Below are positions 43,766 through 51,510 of a stretch of 64,000 nucleotides of DNA, in pieces. A program made the position numbers and the translations under genes. Each line of letters starts with the position of its first letter. Position 1 is the stretch's first letter. The stretch lies in NCBI GenBank assembly GCA_017551725.1, contig JAFZKY010000057.1, forward strand, positions 62,001 to 126,000. The letters run 5' to 3'. Below the pieces are notes generated by a model, which had not been told where the DNA came from, did no database searches, and saw only the letters and a list, made by a program, of their open reading frames with translations. This DNA is from Bacteroidales bacterium. Lineage in GTDB: Bacteria; Bacteroidota; Bacteroidia; Bacteroidales; WCHB1-69.

Positions 43766-46758
43766 TCCCGGAGACAGCGGACGGAAAAAGCATAGCCTGA
43801 ATTGCCGAAGTTGCTAACAGTCGCGCCGGATTTATAATATTGCAACTGAAAAGTATCTGAGTAGGAAGACCAAAAGACAGAGCTGCCTGTTAAACTCGAA
43901 TACGATTCGCTTGGAGCTAGATAATATCCGGCAGGAAGTGCCGAGAATCCGGTGGCGTTGTTGGTGTATCGTTCATTACCCGGAGCGCATGCATTTGTAG
44001 ATTCATACCATCCGATTTCAGAGGCCAATGCTTTGGCTATATAACTGCTGTCGCTGCCGCACACATATTGAGGTTGACCGCCCACATACGAGACAAGCTG
44101 TTCCCATTCCGAAAGACTTGGCACGTGCCACCCCGTGGGGCAGACGCCCTGCACTCCACTTGGGTTGGCGTTGCTTGAAGAATCCCCACGCATCACCGCC
44201 GCCCAGTTGTACAGATAACCATAAAGAGGCACGTTGCTATCTTGCCCCCGAGGTGCATATCGGTATGGGACAGTCAAAGAAGAACTGCTTCCGGGTGCAA
44301 TTGCCGTACCGTCGGCATAATGCGTAGTGCGCAGGTTCTCCTTCAACCAACACTGCTGTCCGAGCTGGAGCGTGTGGTAAAGATTGCCGTCGTAATCGGT
44401 CACAGTGTCTGCACCAGGACAGGTCTGGGCATCAATCAGAATGTTGTCATTGATCGGGTGAGTGGTGGTGAAGACCCGCTGTTCCCCATAGGCCGTGCCC
44501 GCGCTGTTGGTGGCATAGGCCCTGATATAGTAAGTGGTGCCGGGAGCCAGGCCTGCAATGCCGCTTGTATAGCCACCTGTACCATCACCGTCAAAGGTGT
44601 GGCCGTTGTTCACAGTGGGGTTAGGCGTAGTGCTCCAGCAGACACCGCGCGAAGTCACGGGAGTGCCACCGCTTCCCGAGACAAAACCACCGGTCCTGGC
44701 TGACATAGAGGTGATGTCTTCAATTTTGACAGTGGTCACCAAAGGTGTGACCGCAATAGAACTGTCCACACCCGAATCATCGAGCAGACAGCGGACAGAT
44801 GTGGCATAGCAAATAGTATATGGGTGTATATTTATCCCGTCATATCTTATTGCAAGTGTGGCCGCACCATACACTCCATAATTGAAGTGATCTGTACTAG
44901 AACGTATGTTACAAGAAGTTCTGAAATCAGAAAAACCAAACTGGCACATACCATAGCCAGCATGTCCTATAGGTATAGCCGAGAATCCAGTAGCATTGTT
45001 GAGCGAAATGTCGAAATCAGCATAGCAAACGTTATTTGTACTAACGCACTGCCATCCCATGGCTGATGACAACGCCTTGACAATATTGCTGTTGTCTCCT
45101 CCACAACCATATTGGCTCTGGCTGCTCACAAAGTTTATCAACTGCATTAATTCAGCTTCGCTTGGCACATGCCAGCCATCGGGGCAAATGCCCTGCACCC
45201 CGCTCGGATTGGCACTGCTACTGGCCGCACCGTGCATCACCGCAGCCCAATTGTAAAGATATCCGTAAATGGGCACATTAGCACTGTTGTCGTTCGGGGC
45301 ATAACGATAGGCAACATTTTCGGAAAGAACACTGCCAACAGGGATAGCGGTCCCGTCTTCGTAGTGAGTGGTGCGCAAGTTCTCCTTTATCCAGCATTGC
45401 TGCCCAATCTCCACCGTGTGATAGACATTGCCGTCGTAATCGGCCACAGAGTCGATGCCGCAATAGAAAGGCGGCTGAGTGGTGAAGATCAACTGCTCCC
45501 CGTAGGTGGTGCCTACGCTGTTAGTGGCATACGCCCGCACATAGTAAGTTGTATCAGCTATTAACCCAGTAATTAGGCTTGTGAAGGAGCCGTCGCCATT
45601 GCCGTTTGTAGTATAGTTGTCGCTAAGGGTGGGATTGGGCGAGGTGCTATAGCAGACACCCCGTGCCGACACATACGCGCCGCCATTGTAGGTTACATTG
45701 CCCTCACAAGTGGCCCTTGAAGCCTTGACATCAGTTACTTGGAGTGTATGCACCTCAGGCAATTCGGCCTGCGTGTCGAAAAACTGAATGCCACCGTGTT
45801 GGACGCCTAACGCTGTTTGGGCGTAAGCGCGATAGTAGTAGCGGGTGGCCACCTGCAAGTTGGAAACCGTGACATGGAAACTCCCGTCCCCTGCACTGTC
45901 CGTATAGGTGACTGCTCCCGTCAGTTCAGCATTGTCGGCAAACACGAAGCCCCGCTCCAGGACTGGATACCCTGCCACTCCCGTGACCGAGCCGTTCAGT
46001 TGGGCTTCCGATGTCGTGATATTGGTCGCAGCATCCGTGGTCACTGTCGGCAACGGCAATGTGAAAATCAGCGGGATCAGCTCTGAATTGTATTGCTCCT
46101 TCAATACGTGGGCACTCTCGTATTCTGTCCCCGCCAAGTGGACAAAACCTTTATACAACATGACGTCGCCAAACGAAAACGGCTGGTCAGTGCCCCCTTT
46201 GTCCGCTTTTCCCGCATCAGGCACACTTACCTTTCCGAGATATTCTATCGAGCTCCGTCCCGCATGGCCTGTGTTGACCATTTTAATCTGGACCATGCCA
46301 TCTGCGGTATGAGCCTGGAGCAGGTAGGTTTGCGGAGCATCCAGCCGCGCTCTGAACTGGTGGTTTCCCGGATCCAGCGAGCCCGTATAGGTTGCCGAGA
46401 TCCTGCCACTCAAGTCATAAATCTCCAGCAACACTTTCGAGGAATTGGGCAGAAAAAGGGAAAATTCCGTCACACCGTCAAAAGGGTTCGGAACATTCTG
46501 GGCAAGCCGGATGCCTTCCCCTCCCCCATGGATTTCTTCAACCCCCGTAACCCCCATAATGAAGTTTGTGTCGGGATAATAAAGCACCTCCTGCCAGTGT
46601 TTGGAGATATTCTCCACCAGCACACGATCCAGCTTTACATACCCGCCGTTTTGGTCTTGGCCAGTAAATTGGAGAATGACATTATCCTGCGCATGCAAGA
46701 AGCCAACACTGGCCAATATTGTTGCCCAAAGAATTACTATATATCCTGATTTACTCAT
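43762..46758 (-). CDS. Secreted FISUMP protein: T9SS-A-like module, Fn3-like repeats, two FISUMP domains
   Basis: 998 aa from the ATG at 46758, with signal peptide ending near AQDNV. Residues about 85-170 resemble a T9SS type A sorting domain (QNVPNPFDGVTEFSL, IYDLSGRI) placed at the N-terminus rather than the C-terminus. Two Fn3-like repeats follow (TTYYVRAYATNSVGTTYGE), then FISUMP domain 1 (WIKENLRTTHYEDGTAIP, GICPDGWHVPSEAE), a third repeat (TTYYIRAYATNSAGTAYGE), and FISUMP domain 2 (WLKENLRTTHYADGTAIA, GVCPTGWHVPSLSE) to the C-terminal SVRCLRD. Its function is unknown; a surface adhesin or substrate-binding protein is likely. Confidence 0.9.
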   Translation of the reverse strand: MSKSGYIVILWATILASVGFLHAQDNVILQFTGQDQNGGYVKLDRVLVENISKHWQEVLYYPDTNFIMGVTGVEEIHGGGEGIRLAQNVPNPFDGVTEFSLFLPNSSKVLLEIYDLSGRISATYTGSLDPGNHQFRARLDAPQTYLLQAHTADGMVQIKMVNTGHAGRSSIEYLGKVSVPDAGKADKGGTDQPFSFGDVMLYKGFVHLAGTEYESAHVLKEQYNSELIPLIFTLPLPTVTTDAATNITTSEAQLNGSVTGVAGYPVLERGFVFADNAELTGAVTYTDSAGDGSFHVTVSNLQVATRYYYRAYAQTALGVQHGGIQFFDTQAELPEVHTLQVTDVKASRATCEGNVTYNGGAYVSARGVCYSTSPNPTLSDNYTTNGNGDGSFTSLITGLIADTTYYVRAYATNSVGTTYGEQLIFTTQPPFYCGIDSVADYDGNVYHTVEIGQQCWIKENLRTTHYEDGTAIPVGSVLSENVAYRYAPNDNSANVPIYGYLYNWAAVMHGAASSSANPSGVQGICPDGWHVPSEAELMQLINFVSSQSQYGCGGDNSNIVKALSSAMGWQCVSTNNVCYADFDISLNNATGFSAIPIGHAGYGMCQFGFSDFRTSCNIRSSTDHFNYGVYGAATLAIRYDGINIHPYTICYATSVRCLLDDSGVDSSIAVTPLVTTVKIEDITSMSARTGGFVSGSGGTPVTSRGVCWSTTPNPTVNNGHTFDGDGTGGYTSGIAGLAPGTTYYIRAYATNSAGTAYGEQRVFTTTHPINDNILIDAQTCPGADTVTDYDGNLYHTLQLGQQCWLKENLRTTHYADGTAIAPGSSSSLTVPYRYAPRGQDSNVPLYGYLYNWAAVMRGDSSSNANPSGVQGVCPTGWHVPSLSEWEQLVSYVGGQPQYVCGSDSSYIAKALASEIGWYESTNACAPGNERYTNNATGFSALPAGYYLAPSESYSSLTGSSVFWSSYSDTFQLQYYKSGATVSNFGNSGYAFSVRCLRD

Positions 46759-46773
46759 AATCTCTTGATATCT

Positions 46774-46791
46774 GATTATTATCAAATAATC
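46774..46791. repeat. Small inverted repeat upstream of the FISUMP gene
   Basis: GATTATT-ATCA-AATAATC, a perfect 7-bp hairpin in the short gap before the FISUMP start. Confidence 0.5.
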
Positions 46792-46802
46792 CCCAACTCT
46801 TG

Positions 46803-46843
46803 ACTATTAATTATTAATTGTTAATTATTAATTGTTAATTGTT
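46803..46843. repeat. AT-rich spacer repeat (TTAATTATTAATTG units)
   Basis: Imperfect tandem units of TTAATTATTAATTG/TTAATTG. They supply the last codons and stop of the SUMF1-like gene (TTINN). Related tracts lie at 49516-49539 and 60555-60586. Confidence 0.75.
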
Positions 46844-47745
46844 GTCAAGCTCACCCTAAATCCAACCGAAATACTGACAGCATTTCCGTCATAGGAATCC
46901 CGACAAGTCACTCGGCAATAATCTGGAAGATAGGTCCACGATCCGCCCCGCAACACGTAGGGATTTCCGGACACAACGCACGGATCCTGGCTGGAATCCG
47001 CAGAATATGGGCCGTAGGAGTCTGCACACCATTCCCACAGGCTTCCGCTCATATCACACAGTCCCAGCTCGTTCGGCATCTTTTCGCCCACGGAATGCAA
47101 TGTTCCACCGGCGTTGCCATTGTGCCACGCCACATTATCCACATCATCACTGCCGCTAAAACGGTAATATTGGGTATAGGAAGCGCCCCGTGCGGCGTAT
47201 TCCCACTGGGCCTCCGTGGGCAGCCGGAAGGAGAGGCCTGTCATAGCGCTCAGCCGCTCTGCAAAGGTGATGGCTGCTTCCCAAGAAACGTTGTAGGCCG
47301 GCATATCGTCTCCCTTGCCATACAGATCAGACCATCCTAAGTTGTGGCCCATAATCACGGCCCACTCCCGCTGGGTGATCTCGAACTTGCCAATGTAATA
47401 GTCGTTCAGTAACACCTCGTGCACGGGACATTCATTGTCTTGGGCATCTGAGTCATAATTATTGCCTTGGGCATCCGTGCTTTGCGCCCCCATCAGAAAG
47501 GTGCCGCCGTCCACCCGCACCATATTGGCCACCAAATCCCGAATTACTTTTTTCTGTTCCTCGCTAATTTCCATGTCATCCGCCCAGTGGATGATGATAC
47601 CGTTGATATTGTCAACACGGGTGAAGTCGTCAATCTCGTATATATAGTCCCCTTGCACAAAGGTTGGGTCTTTGCCGCAGGAAACCACGAAAAGCATGAT
47701 TCCCGAGACAACAAACAGCAATTTAATGTACCAATATCCTTTCAT
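46828..47745 (-). CDS. SUMF1/FGE-sulfatase-domain lipoprotein
   Basis: 305 aa. Lipoprotein signal ending LFVVSC near residue 23. From about residue 90 the FGE-sulfatase (C-lectin-like) fold is complete: VDGGTFLMGAQS, YYIGKFEITQREWAVIMG, FRLPTEAQWEYAARG, CDMSGSLWEWCAD and LRGGSW...VGFRVS. The domain is probably a binding or scaffolding module, as in GldJ/GldK-type proteins, rather than a formylglycine generator. It overlaps the upstream FGE-barrel gene by 23 bases. The final residues come from an AT-rich spacer repeat. Confidence 0.9.
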   Translation of the reverse strand: MKGYWYIKLLFVVSGIMLFVVSCGKDPTFVQGDYIYEIDDFTRVDNINGIIIHWADDMEISEEQKKVIRDLVANMVRVDGGTFLMGAQSTDAQGNNYDSDAQDNECPVHEVLLNDYYIGKFEITQREWAVIMGHNLGWSDLYGKGDDMPAYNVSWEAAITFAERLSAMTGLSFRLPTEAQWEYAARGASYTQYYRFSGSDDVDNVAWHNGNAGGTLHSVGEKMPNELGLCDMSGSLWEWCADSYGPYSADSSQDPCVVSGNPYVLRGGSWTYLPDYCRVTCRDSYDGNAVSISVGFRVSLTTINN

Positions 47746-48904
47746 CTTTAATTTTCAATTTTACATCATGATGATATGGGATGCAGAATCCAACGCCCAT
47801 CCGCACGCCCAAAGCGTAATGCATTTCATTGAGGGTGTTCAGGTTGTAGGCCATGCTTGTGGCCTCGGCGGAAAGTGTCATGTTCTTGACATGGAACATC
47901 AGCCCAGCGGCGGCCGTGGGACCGTAATAGGTTCTTTTAGGATAACTATGCCAGCCCTGGTCGCTTTCAAATTTGAGAGCACGGTAGCCGAAACCTGCCC
48001 CGATGTGGATGGAAAGCAGTCGGCACGGACGGACAACCAGCCCCAACTGAGCGCCCAAGTAGGATGTTTTAGAAGCCCCAGTAAGGACGTAGTGTCCGTT
48101 TGGTTGAAAAGGATCAAACGCGCCCTTGTAGTGGAAATTGGTCATAAAGCTGAAATACCAGCCGACAACCCGCATGGTGCCGACCTTGAAGCCGACCGAC
48201 CACTGCGGCATGGATGTATAGGCGGCATTGAGGGTGCAGAACACAGATGGCAGCAATGCCTTGCGCCTATTCTGCCGTGTCTGCTGGCGTTCAGCCCTCA
48301 GCTGTTGGGCCAGGGACTTTTGGAGGGACAAACTCTCCCTTTCCTCTTTCCGTGTGCTGTCGGCGGCGACTCCTGCTTGATCAGCCTTTTCGATGACCTC
48401 GGCGGTCCGCACTTCGCGGGGGTCGTCCATCACCAGCCGGAAACCTGCGGAGGCATCCCCGCCGTCGCTGCAGAGCGCATGTCCGTCGTCAGGATGAAAA
48501 CCGTTGCGAACGGCACACGTCCACTCCATCGTTGTGGGAAGGCGGAATTGCATACCGCTTTTCTGGTTGAGCCAGAGGATGAAAAGCTCCACCTCGTCAC
48601 GGGATACGTTATTCACGGGCAGACTGTCGCCCGCCTCGCCGCCCGACCGGGTGCCCATGATCTCGTTCCAAAGTTGCCACGTAACCGGCTGTTGGGAGAT
48701 GTAAAAGTTTTTGATTGTGGATTGGACGGAGTCTGTCATGCACAAACTGGAGGGCACAAAAAACATCTCAAAAGGAGTATTTCCTCCCTGCAGACGCGTG
48801 GAAGCATCGTTTTGGGCGGAGATATGACCGGGGAAAGCGGCAATCAGGATCACGGTGATTAATCTGATGCACACAGTGGAAGCCCGTAAGAGTCTGTTGG
48901 TCAT
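47723..48904 (-). CDS. Half FGE-sulfatase domain fused to an outer-membrane barrel
   Basis: 393 aa with signal peptide to about residue 30. Residues 45-160 align with the first half of an FGE domain (MFFVPSSLCMTDSV, FYISQQPVTWQLWNEIMGT, FRLPTTMEWTCAV, SAGFRLVMD) but lack the GxxWEW core, so the fold is abridged. A charged helix (RKEERESLSLQKSLAQQL) then links to a C-terminal beta-barrel (VGWYFSFMTNFHYKG, LGAQLGLVVRP, AGFGYRALKFE). The last residues, KLKIKDERI, look like read-through of an AT-rich spacer repeat, so the original C-terminus may have been changed. Confidence 0.8.
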   Translation of the reverse strand: MTNRLLRASTVCIRLITVILIAAFPGHISAQNDASTRLQGGNTPFEMFFVPSSLCMTDSVQSTIKNFYISQQPVTWQLWNEIMGTRSGGEAGDSLPVNNVSRDEVELFILWLNQKSGMQFRLPTTMEWTCAVRNGFHPDDGHALCSDGGDASAGFRLVMDDPREVRTAEVIEKADQAGVAADSTRKEERESLSLQKSLAQQLRAERQQTRQNRRKALLPSVFCTLNAAYTSMPQWSVGFKVGTMRVVGWYFSFMTNFHYKGAFDPFQPNGHYVLTGASKTSYLGAQLGLVVRPCRLLSIHIGAGFGYRALKFESDQGWHSYPKRTYYGPTAAAGLMFHVKNMTLSAEATSMAYNLNTLNEMHYALGVRMGVGFCIPYHHDVKLKIKDERILVH

Positions 48905-48953
48905 CGCAGTTAGTTTTCAGGTTGCAAAGATACGACAAATTTCGTGAAAACTC

Positions 48954-49517
48954 CTACCCTTTCCGCACCTCCGTCAGTCCGCCTTTGTTGCCCACCACAA
49001 AAAGCGTCGGCGGATTGGTGCCACGCACGAAGTTGTCCAGATAAAGGGGCTCCCCGATGATGAAGCAAGAAGTGTGGAAAGTGTCGCCGGTTTTGAGCTT
49101 GGAGTTCTCACTCTGCAAGACCTCGAAACCGCCATTGCCGAGATGTTCGATCCGCACGCGGCGGTCGGGCGCCCACGAGATGATCAGACAGTCGCCTACA
49201 GCCAAATCGGCGGGATTGACAGCATGGCCGACAATCATGTTCGAAGACTCGCCCGAACGGTCGCGATTCTCACAAAAGTCGTCCCAGTCGCGGAAACCCA
49301 CACAACGGGCGAGGATAGAGAGCGTGGAATAGCGCGTGGTATCATAGCCGTCTACATAGCCCCACAGCCGTTTGAGCGTAGTTACGCCAAGTGTCTCCTT
49401 GCAGCGTTCCTGAATCACTCCGGTGAGAAACTGAAAGTCCGCCGGGGTTTTCATCTTGCGCGCTACGGAGTCCTCCACCATGGCACGGAGAGTTAGTATG
49501 TCGTCGTCAGCAGTCAT
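48954..49517 (-). CDS. Unrecognised two-domain protein, 187 aa
   Basis: No family recognised with certainty. The N-terminal 90 residues are helical (LTLRAMVEDSVARKM, ETLGVTTLKRLWGYVDGYD) and could be a DNA-binding-like bundle with TTLKRLWGY as a recognition helix. The C-terminal 85 residues are strand-rich (VGDCLIISWAPDRRVRIEHLG). No signal peptide, so cytoplasmic. Such proteins are often regulators in Bacteroidetes accessory clusters. It sits between the FGE-barrel gene and an AT repeat. Confidence 0.65.
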   Translation of the reverse strand: MTADDDILTLRAMVEDSVARKMKTPADFQFLTGVIQERCKETLGVTTLKRLWGYVDGYDTTRYSTLSILARCVGFRDWDDFCENRDRSGESSNMIVGHAVNPADLAVGDCLIISWAPDRRVRIEHLGNGGFEVLQSENSKLKTGDTFHTSCFIIGEPLYLDNFVRGTNPPTLFVVGNKGGLTEVRKG

Positions 49518-49539
49518 TGTTAATTGTTAATTGTTAATC
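49516..49539. repeat. AT-rich spacer repeat (TTAATTG units)
   Basis: Three TTAATTG-type units between the start of the 187-aa gene and the end of the AAA/DUF1703 pseudogene. Confidence 0.7.
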
Positions 49540-49779
49540 AACCACCCACTCCCCAACCGTCACCGTCTCCCGCTCGAAGGCCACGCCGACTTTCACAACT
49601 TTACGCCCGTCGGTTTCGTACGGCAGGGCGTAGTTCCTGCTTGTTGATCTGGTCCTTGGCTTCCTTCGCGGGCGGCTCAGGAAGACGTATTTCATACGGG
49701 ACATTTCATAGACCAAGTCGGTCTTGTCTATGTAGAGATAGTTCCCTTTTCGGATTTCGGAGAAGGTCTGGATTTCCAC
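49534..49779 (-). pseudogene. Collapsed AAA-ATPase-like/DUF1703 gene
   Basis: The N-terminal part ([20 protein letters not shown]...YVFLSRPRR) is the start of the AAA-ATPase-like family. It jumps straight to the C-terminal end of the same family ([20 protein letters not shown]). The Walker A (normally after SRPRR), the rest of the ATPase and most of the DUF1703 nuclease are missing, a loss of roughly 1.2-1.4 kb by family size. A +1 frame change is needed between 49663 and 49635: the neighbouring frame reads [10 protein letters not shown] just before NYALPY. No ATG precedes it, so the start is also lost. Confidence 0.85.
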
Positions 49780-49807
49780 GGGGTATTTGCGGACGGTTTT
49801 CTGGCGG

Positions 49808-49815
49808 CAAAGATA
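49808..49815 (-). promoter_or_regulatory. TATCTTTG -7 element before the DUF1703 remnant
   Basis: Minus-strand TATCTTTG about 30 bases upstream of the remnant; the promoter has outlived the gene. Confidence 0.45.
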
Positions 49816-49985
49816 CGAAAATAAAAAGATAATTGCCAAAAAGCAGCTGAAAGATGTATAAATCATTTAATTCTTTTTCGTTTTTTTGACATGTTTTTTT
49901 ATGTTGAAAATCGGATTGATTGTATATATTTTATCATCGTTATGTATTCTCCCCCATCTCGTTGACGGATAACACCATCTGTTTA

Positions 49986-51499
49986 TTAATTTTTCAGACA
50001 GCGGACTGAACACCCAGAAACAGGAGCAGAACTGCTTGCACCAAAAGAGGAAGAAGAATTATATGTACCGATTTGGGAAGAATATGGTGCATCATTTGTC
50101 GCTGTAGTCCAAAAAATGGCTCCTGTACCGATACGTTCGTATCTGTAATATTGCGTGCCACTAAAGTAATAAGCCAAAAAGTTTCCTGCGGGCATTGCGC
50201 TGAAACCGGTAGCATTGTTGTTACTTTGAGTATTTCCAACTTGACAATCAGCATCACCGGGATTCCAAGAATTATAATCAGACCAACCCCAAGTGCTGGC
50301 CATCGCTTTGCCTATATAATTCGGGCAACATTCACACACATACCACCGTTGGCTTCGCACATAATCTATTAACTGCATCCACTCCGCATAGCTCGGCACA
50401 TGCCATCCTGTAGGGCAGATGCCCTGCACTCCGCTTGGGTTTGCGTTGCTGGGATTAGAGTTGCGCATCACCGCCTCTCGGTTGTACAGCAAACCATGGG
50501 TTGGCTTGTAGCTGGATTCACCATTCGGATAATACCAATAGGCCGACCCCGAATCATATATGCTGCCTTGTGTGATACTGGTACCGTCGGCATATTTCGT
50601 AGTACGCAGGTTTTCCTTCATCCAGCACTGATTGCCAATCTGCACCGTATGATAGGTGTTCCCGTCAACATCGGTGATAGTGAGTGGGTTCGGACAAGAG
50701 ACTGGAGATGGAGCGGGAATACCTTCCAAAGAGAACGAGAAAGAATAATCTTTGATATCTATTTCATCATCCTCGTCCGGAGGATAGTAGGTATAATGGT
50801 AGAGGATGTGTTCACTTTCCATTTCATAGTTCCCCACATGGCAATACCCCACATATTCCAGCTCATCTCCGGAACTGATAGGGCGGGATGTTTCGCCTCG
50901 GATGCCAGACTTGAGCGAATAATAATTCCCTTGAGCGATTCCCCTATATTCAATCTTGGTTTTGGTCCCGAACTGTTATTCACCATCTTAATGGAGGATG
51001 CATGTCCGTTTTGGCGGGCAGTCATCACGTATGTGCCAGAAGCGGATACAGAGACTCGAAACTGATGTAAACCGGCTGGCAAAGACGCGAAATATTGTGT
51101 CTCTGAAATACGTCCGTTCAGATCCGTTATTTCCATTATCACCGAGCCTTCATTTTCCACTGACAAAAACATATCGGTGGTGCCGTTGAACGGATTAGGG
51201 TTGTTTTGCGACAGACCAAACCCGCCTTTATTGGTATGTTCGTCAATGCCCGTGACGTTAGAGAAGGTCAGCACGGTATCAGGCCAGTAGATGGTCTCCG
51301 TCCAATTTTGCGTATGATTTGTTATCACCACATGGTCAAGTTGAACATATCGGCTATAACTTCCACCGCCACCCTCCTCTCCATCGCAATAGTCGCAATC
51401 TTCGCGCCCGGTGAACGTGAGGGTGATGGTTTGGGCCCATGCACCCAAACCAAGCATAAGCATGGCTGAGAAAAGAAACAATTTCCGCATAATATTCAT
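49986..51499 (-). pseudogene. FISUMP protein disrupted by a one-base frameshift
   Basis: The 5' frame (start 51499 or 51490, signal peptide MRKLFLFSAMLMLGLGAWAQ) encodes a T9SS-A-like module (QNNPNPFNGTTDMFL, ITDLNGRI, ASSIKMVNN). At about 50967-50969 (CCC on the plus strand) the sense switches frame: the correct continuation is TKTKIEYRGIAQGN, not PKPRLNIGES. The second frame carries one FISUMP domain (WMKENLRTTKYADGTSI, GICPTGWHVPSYAE) and ends SVRCLKN. One G added to the GGG run would restore about 504 aa. It is a paralogue of the 998-aa protein. A sequencing error or phase-variable tract are alternatives. Confidence 0.85.
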
Positions 51500-51510
51500 T
51501 TTTTTGTTGA

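Noticed and set aside
43762..47745. Possible diversity-generating retroelement target (FGE and FISUMP C-termini)
   Set aside because: These folds are known retroelement targets, but no reverse transcriptase, template repeat or adenine-rich variable region is visible in the window.
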